NCBI RefSeq assembly: GCF_014490555.1
Contig: NZ_CP061032.1
Span: forward strand, 186,001 to 250,000
Length of the DNA: 64,000 nucleotides
Direction: 5' to 3'
Source: Corynebacterium lujinxingii
GTDB lineage: Bacteria; Actinomycetota; Actinomycetes; Mycobacteriales; Mycobacteriaceae
The position numbers and the translations under genes were made by a program. Position 1 is the stretch's first letter; every line of letters starts with the position of its first letter. Below are positions 60,239 through 64,000 of the stretch, in pieces. Under the pieces are notes generated by a model. The model saw only the letters and a list, made by a program, of their open reading frames with translations. It did no database searches and was not told the DNA's origin.

Positions 60239-61339
60239 TTATTTCACGAAGGCGTCGATTGCGGAGCGGATTTCTCCGGCGTGCCCGCGTGCCGCCGCAT
60301 TCGCGCGCCCCGCCAGGTCTTGCGCCGCCGCAACCGGATTGTCCGCCTTCGGCAACTGCCCCGCCTCGCCGGCGAGCCGGGCCGCGTCGGCCTGCGCCGC
60401 ACCGACCGCGTCGTTCAGCCGGTGGTACTTGCTCGGCGCCGGTGCCGGGCGGTCTGCCGCCGCCGGGTTTTCCTGCGCGATCTCGTCGCGCAGCGTGGCA
60501 AACTCCGCGCGCTGCGCCTTCGGGGCGGGGGTGAAGGCCTGGTTCACCTGGCCGTCCGGGATGTCGTAGGCCTGTTCGAGCGCGCGGTCGACCTGCTGCG
60601 AGTTGCCGATCGGACCGAAGCCGATGACGCTGAGCCCCACCGCCTCGCCGGTGCGCGGGTCGTAGTTGATGCCGCCCGAATCGCCCGAGGCGAAATCCAA
60701 CCCGACGTGCCACACGAAGTTCTGGGTACGCGCCACCTGCGTGCCGCACGACCGGCCCGTGCGCATGCCGTCCTTGCAGATCGGCTGACCGAAGTTGTCG
60801 AAGGCGATCAACTGGTTGCCCAGCGACGGGTAGTCCTTCACGCCGGTGATCGCCACCGCCGGCGAGGCGGCGCCGCCCCACTGGCTGCGGGACGTCGACC
60901 AGGTGGACGCCTCCACGCCCTGGTCGAGGCGGATCATGGCCCAATCGGGCTCGTCGATGATGCGGTAAAAGTCCATTAACTCACCGTTACCCAGCGGAAA
61001 CTCGGTACGCTGGGTGTCGATCTCGCCCACGCGTGGGTAGGTGACCTTGCCGTTGCGGTGCACCGGCGCGTAGACCACCGGCAGCACTGTCTCGCCCTTC
61101 ACCTCGAAGCAGTGCGCCGCGGTGATCATGACCTGCTTTGTCTTCCCGTCCGGGGTGCGCACCGTGCCCGCGGGACCCTGGGTGCAGCGGCCGGTGTGAG
61201 TAAATGACGTGGTGTCGTCGAAAAGCGTGGCAATGGGCGCGCCGGGTGCGGCGAGCGCGGGGGCAGCGGCGGCGGATGGGGCAGGGGTGAGCGCGACGGC
61301 CATCGCGGCCGCGGCGACGAAGCGAAAAACCTTAAGCAT
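60239..61339 (-). CDS. secreted trypsin-like serine protease (S1), paralog
   Basis: A 366-residue exported protease with signal peptide [20 protein letters not shown], His in ITAAHCF, Asp in [10 protein letters not shown] and Ser in [24 protein letters not shown] is nearly identical to the neighbouring paralog ([12 protein letters not shown]), and both carry a helical C-terminal tail. ATG 61339 follows TAGTGT by exactly seven bases; a longer ORF exists but is not needed. It is divergent from gpmA. Confidence 0.87.
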   Translation of the reverse strand: MLKVFRFVAAAAMAVALTPAPSAAAAPALAAPGAPIATLFDDTTSFTHTGRCTQGPAGTVRTPDGKTKQVMITAAHCFEVKGETVLPVVYAPVHRNGKVTYPRVGEIDTQRTEFPLGNGELMDFYRIIDEPDWAMIRLDQGVEASTWSTSRSQWGGAASPAVAITGVKDYPSLGNQLIAFDNFGQPICKDGMRTGRSCGTQVARTQNFVWHVGLDFASGDSGGINYDPRTGEAVGLSVIGFGPIGNSQQVDRALEQAYDIPDGQVNQAFTPAPKAQRAEFATLRDEIAQENPAAADRPAPAPSKYHRLNDAVGAAQADAARLAGEAGQLPKADNPVAAAQDLAGRANAAARGHAGEIRSAIDAFVK

Positions 61340-61379
61340 GCCCACGACACTAAACCCCATCCGTGGCATGCTGGACAGT

Positions 61380-62126
61380 ATGGGTAACGGAAAGTTGATT
61401 CTCGTACGTCACGGCCAAAGTGAGTGGAACAAATCCAACCAGTTCACCGGCTGGGTGGATGTGGACCTCACCGAGCAAGGCGAGCGTGAAGCCGTCAATG
61501 CCGGCAAGCTCATCGCCGAGAAGGATGTGCTGCCGGACATCGTGTTCACCTCGCTGCTGCGCCGCGCGATCCGCACCGCCAACATCGCGCTCAACGCCGC
61601 GGACCGCCACTGGATCCCGGTCGTCCGCAACTGGCGCCTCAACGAGCGCCACTACGGCAAGCTGCAGGGCCTGAACAAGGCGGAGATCCGCGAGCAGTAC
61701 GGCGAAGACCAGTTCATGGAATGGCGCCGCTCCTACGACACTCCGCCGCCGGCCATTGACACCGACAACGAGTACGCGCAGACGAACGACCCGCGCTACG
61801 CCTTCCTGCCGGAGGTGCCCCGCACCGAGTGCCTGCAGGATGTCGTGCGCCGCTTCCAGCCGTACTACGAAGACGCGATCCTGCCGCAGGTGCTGCAGGG
61901 CAAAAACGTCATGATTGCAGCCCACGGCAACTCGCTTCGCGCGCTGGTGAAGTACCTCGACGGCATCTCCGACGAGGACATCGCAGGGCTGAACATCCCG
62001 ACAGGCATGCCGCTGGTCTACGAGATCGGCGAACGCGGCCGTGTGCTCAACCCGGGCGGAACCTACCTCGACCCGGAGGCTGCCGCAGCCGGTGCTGCCG
62101 CAGTGGCGAACCAGGGCCAGAAGTAG
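61380..62126 (+). CDS. gpmA: 2,3-bisphosphoglycerate-dependent phosphoglycerate mutase
   Basis: A 248-residue dPGM of glycolysis. The phospho-accepting His is in [10 protein letters not shown] (His11), [11 protein letters not shown] and [13 protein letters not shown] follow, and the second His is in [11 protein letters not shown]. An ATG four codons upstream (61368) is in frame; 61380 matches the family start. The order mshA - gpmA - two-component system agrees with other corynebacteria, with the two proteases inserted. Confidence 0.95.
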   Translation: MGNGKLILVRHGQSEWNKSNQFTGWVDVDLTEQGEREAVNAGKLIAEKDVLPDIVFTSLLRRAIRTANIALNAADRHWIPVVRNWRLNERHYGKLQGLNKAEIREQYGEDQFMEWRRSYDTPPPAIDTDNEYAQTNDPRYAFLPEVPRTECLQDVVRRFQPYYEDAILPQVLQGKNVMIAAHGNSLRALVKYLDGISDEDIAGLNIPTGMPLVYEIGERGRVLNPGGTYLDPEAAAAGAAAVANQGQK

Positions 62127-62136
62127 CCACTTTACT

Positions 62137-63321
62137 GTGTCGCCGGTCCTCGCGTTTTTCCTCGGCGCCGCGCTGACGGTGCCCGCCGTGCTGCTCGGCC
62201 AGCGTGCCCTTCGCTGGCGTGCCCGCAACCGTGCGGTCGACGGCGGCGAGGACTCCGGTGTGAACACGATCAGCCAGGTGCTGCACCTGGTCACGCAGGG
62301 CTCGCCGACCGGCATCGTGGTGGTGGGCCGCTCCGGCAAGGTGCTCATGTCCAACGCGCGGGCCCATGACATGTCACTCGTGCACGACGGCACCGTCAAC
62401 CCGCGCGTGTTCGAGGTGGCGGAACAGGTGCTCGACGACACCGAGCAGCGCGTGATCGACCTGGTGTTGCCGCAGCGCACCACCGGAAACCGCATCCGCA
62501 ACGTGCGCGCGGTCATCGCCCCGCTGACGCTGACGGACAATTCCTACGCCATCATCTACGGCTCCGACGAGTCCGAGAATGTGCGCATGGAATCGGCGCG
62601 GCGCGACTTCGTGGCCAACGTCTCCCACGAGCTCAAAACCCCGGTGGGCGGCATTTCGCTGCTCGCCGAGGCGTTGCTGCAAGACCCCACCGACCCGGAA
62701 ATGGTGGTCTACTTCGGCGAGAAGCTGCACAAAGAGTCGCACCGGATGGGCGAGATGATCACGGACCTAATCGCGCTGTCGAAGCTCCAGGGCGCCGAGG
62801 CGTTACCCGATATGGCGCCGGTGCGTGTCGACGACATCATCGACGAGGCGATCACCCGCAACCACGTCACCGCCGAAAACCGGGACATCGAGATCAACCG
62901 GGGCGAGCCGAGCGGCCTGCGCGTGATGGGGGATAGGGCCATGCTCACCGTGGCGGTGGCCAACCTGATCTCCAACGCGATTAACTACTCGCCCAACGGC
63001 AAACCGGTGAGCGTGTCGCAGAAAACCGTGCGCGACAAGGCGGTGCTCATCCGTGTCACCGACCGCGGTATCGGCATCGCACCGGAGGATCAGAAGCGCG
63101 TCTTCGAGCGGTTCTACCGCGTGGACAAGGCGCGCTCGCGCTCCACCGGCGGCACCGGGCTCGGATTGGCCATTGTGAAGCATGTGGTGGCGAACCATGG
63201 CGGTACGATCAAGTTGTGGTCGCGTCCCGGGACGGGCTCGACCTTCACCATCGAATTGCCGATCTTTGATCCGGAAACCGCCCGCGCCGCTGACGGCAGA
63301 AAGGAAATTGAGGAGCAGTGA
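62137..63321 (+). CDS. sensor histidine kinase, SenX3-like
   Basis: A 394-residue kinase. One N-terminal membrane helix (about 2-22) is followed by a PAS-like domain (about 45-150: SPTGIVVVGRSGKVLMSN) and the H-box FVANVSHELKTPVGGISLL. The N box is NLISNAINYSPNG and the G boxes are DRGIGIAPEDQ and GTGLGLAIVKHV. This is the SenX3 / CgtS2 type, linked to phosphate or envelope sensing. GTG 62137 lies 10 bases after gpmA. Its stop overlaps the regulator start (GTGA). Confidence 0.88.
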   Translation: MSPVLAFFLGAALTVPAVLLGQRALRWRARNRAVDGGEDSGVNTISQVLHLVTQGSPTGIVVVGRSGKVLMSNARAHDMSLVHDGTVNPRVFEVAEQVLDDTEQRVIDLVLPQRTTGNRIRNVRAVIAPLTLTDNSYAIIYGSDESENVRMESARRDFVANVSHELKTPVGGISLLAEALLQDPTDPEMVVYFGEKLHKESHRMGEMITDLIALSKLQGAEALPDMAPVRVDDIIDEAITRNHVTAENRDIEINRGEPSGLRVMGDRAMLTVAVANLISNAINYSPNGKPVSVSQKTVRDKAVLIRVTDRGIGIAPEDQKRVFERFYRVDKARSRSTGGTGLGLAIVKHVVANHGGTIKLWSRPGTGSTFTIELPIFDPETARAADGRKEIEEQ

Positions 63322-64000
63322 CGACCATTCTCATCGTCGAGGACGAGGAGTCTTTATCGGACCCGTTGGCCTTTCTCCTGCGTAAGGAGGGCTTCGAGGC
63401 CAAGGTCGCGCCCGACGGCCAGACTGCTCTGCAGATGTTCGATACCGAGAATATCGACCTTGTTCTGCTCGACCTCATGCTGCCGGGCATGAGCGGCACC
63501 GAGGTGTGCAAGAAGCTGCGCGCCGAGTCGTCTGTGCCGATCATCATGGTCACCGCACGCGACAGCGAGATTGACAAGGTTGTGGGCTTAGAGCTCGGCG
63601 CGGACGATTACGTGACCAAGCCGTATTCCACCCGCGAGCTCGTCGCCCGCATCCGCGCGGTGCTGCGCCGCGGCCCGGAAACCGAGGTCGTGGAGGAGGC
63701 GGACGACCAACTGCTCCAGGGCGGGCGCGTGACTATGGATGTCGAGCGCCACACCGTGCTTGTCGACGGCCAGCCGGTGCCCATGCCGCTTAAAGAGTTC
63801 GACCTGCTCGAGTACCTCATGCGCAACGTCGGGCGCGTGCTCACCCGCGGCCAGTTGATCGACCGCATTTGGGGCGCCGATTACGTCGGTGACACCAAAA
63901 CCCTCGACGTGCACGTCAAGCGCCTGCGCACCAAGATCGAGGAGCAGCCGTCCCGGCCCACCCAGCTGGTCACCGTGCGCGGGCTGGGCTACAAGTTCGA
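63318..64000 (+). CDS. OmpR-family response regulator, RegX3-like, partial at window end
   Basis: The first 227 codons of a response regulator. Receiver domain: acidic VEDEE, phospho-acceptor Asp52 in LLDLMLPGMSG, Thr in MVTARDS, Lys in VTKPYSTREL. The winged helix follows: LKEFDLLEYLMRNVGRVLTRGQLIDRIWG and TLDVHVKRLRTKIE. No stop codon is reached before base 64000; the family usually ends within a few codons of VRGLGYKFE. It is coupled to the kinase by GTGA. Confidence 0.9.
   Translation, partial: MTTILIVEDEESLSDPLAFLLRKEGFEAKVAPDGQTALQMFDTENIDLVLLDLMLPGMSGTEVCKKLRAESSVPIIMVTARDSEIDKVVGLELGADDYVTKPYSTRELVARIRAVLRRGPETEVVEEADDQLLQGGRVTMDVERHTVLVDGQPVPMPLKEFDLLEYLMRNVGRVLTRGQLIDRIWGADYVGDTKTLDVHVKRLRTKIEEQPSRPTQLVTVRGLGYKF

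Noticed and set aside
61367..61380. Leaderless promoter for gpmA
   Set aside because: The hexamer at the seven-base position is CATGCT, which does not fit TANNNT, so gpmA was left out of the count.

Overview
The window is a dense, high-GC actinobacterial chromosome segment, best explained as a Corynebacterium. Evidence: two corynomycolyltransferases, a GlxR-type cAMP regulator with a membrane adenylate cyclase, a WhiB protein next to a PASTA-containing penicillin-binding protein, mycothiol genes (mshA and an S-(hydroxymethyl)mycothiol dehydrogenase), a fused rmlCD gene and a three-subunit sdhCAB. Gene order follows what I recall of the C. glutamicum region from the whcA locus to gpmA and, in part, M. 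tuberculosis Rv3646-Rv3683. I cannot name the species.

Layout. 0.1-6.6 kb: phosphoesterase, YqeY, PBP, WhiB, DUF4177, RidA, metallo-hydrolase, glxR. 6.9-11.6 kb: nth, TlpA-like thioredoxin, Nudix, MarP protease, holin-like membrane protein, HAD phosphatase. 11.7-15.9 kb: a minimal Tad pilus operon (Ssd/TadZ, TadA, TadB, TadC and three small pilin-like proteins). 15.9-26.4 kb: helicase, cspA, DedA, topA, HNH protein, cyaB, holB, tRNA-Thr. 26.4-30.6 kb: AMP ligase, secreted SGNH hydrolase, mscR and a metallo-hydrolase. 30.6-39.6 kb: a minus-strand rhamnose and glycosyltransferase locus interrupted by an AlbA_2/Schlafen-type regulator. 39.6-42.4 kb: two mycolyltransferases facing a 36-codon gene. 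42.5-48.9 kb: lpd and sdhCAB. 49-56 kb: unknown envelope-type genes, murB, fadD. 56-57.8 kb: ParA-like protein and a divergent toxin-antitoxin pair. 57.8-64 kb: mshA, two secreted trypsin-like proteases, gpmA and a SenX3-RegX3 type two-component system cut by the window end.

Themes. cyaB and glxR give the synthesis and receptor sides of a cAMP circuit. rml genes, glycosyltransferases, a flippase and mycolyltransferases build the arabinogalactan-mycolate envelope. mshA with mscR and its partner hydrolase covers mycothiol synthesis and formaldehyde handling. A recurring feature is a TANNNT hexamer exactly seven (sometimes eight) bases before the start codon, the signature of leaderless transcripts; it fixes many starts here. 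Gaps are short: the longest without a gene are about 255 bp (before sdhC) and 243-250 bp (lpd/SRPBCC and glxR/nth), and all are described. No rRNA, CRISPR array, intact insertion sequence or prophage was seen.
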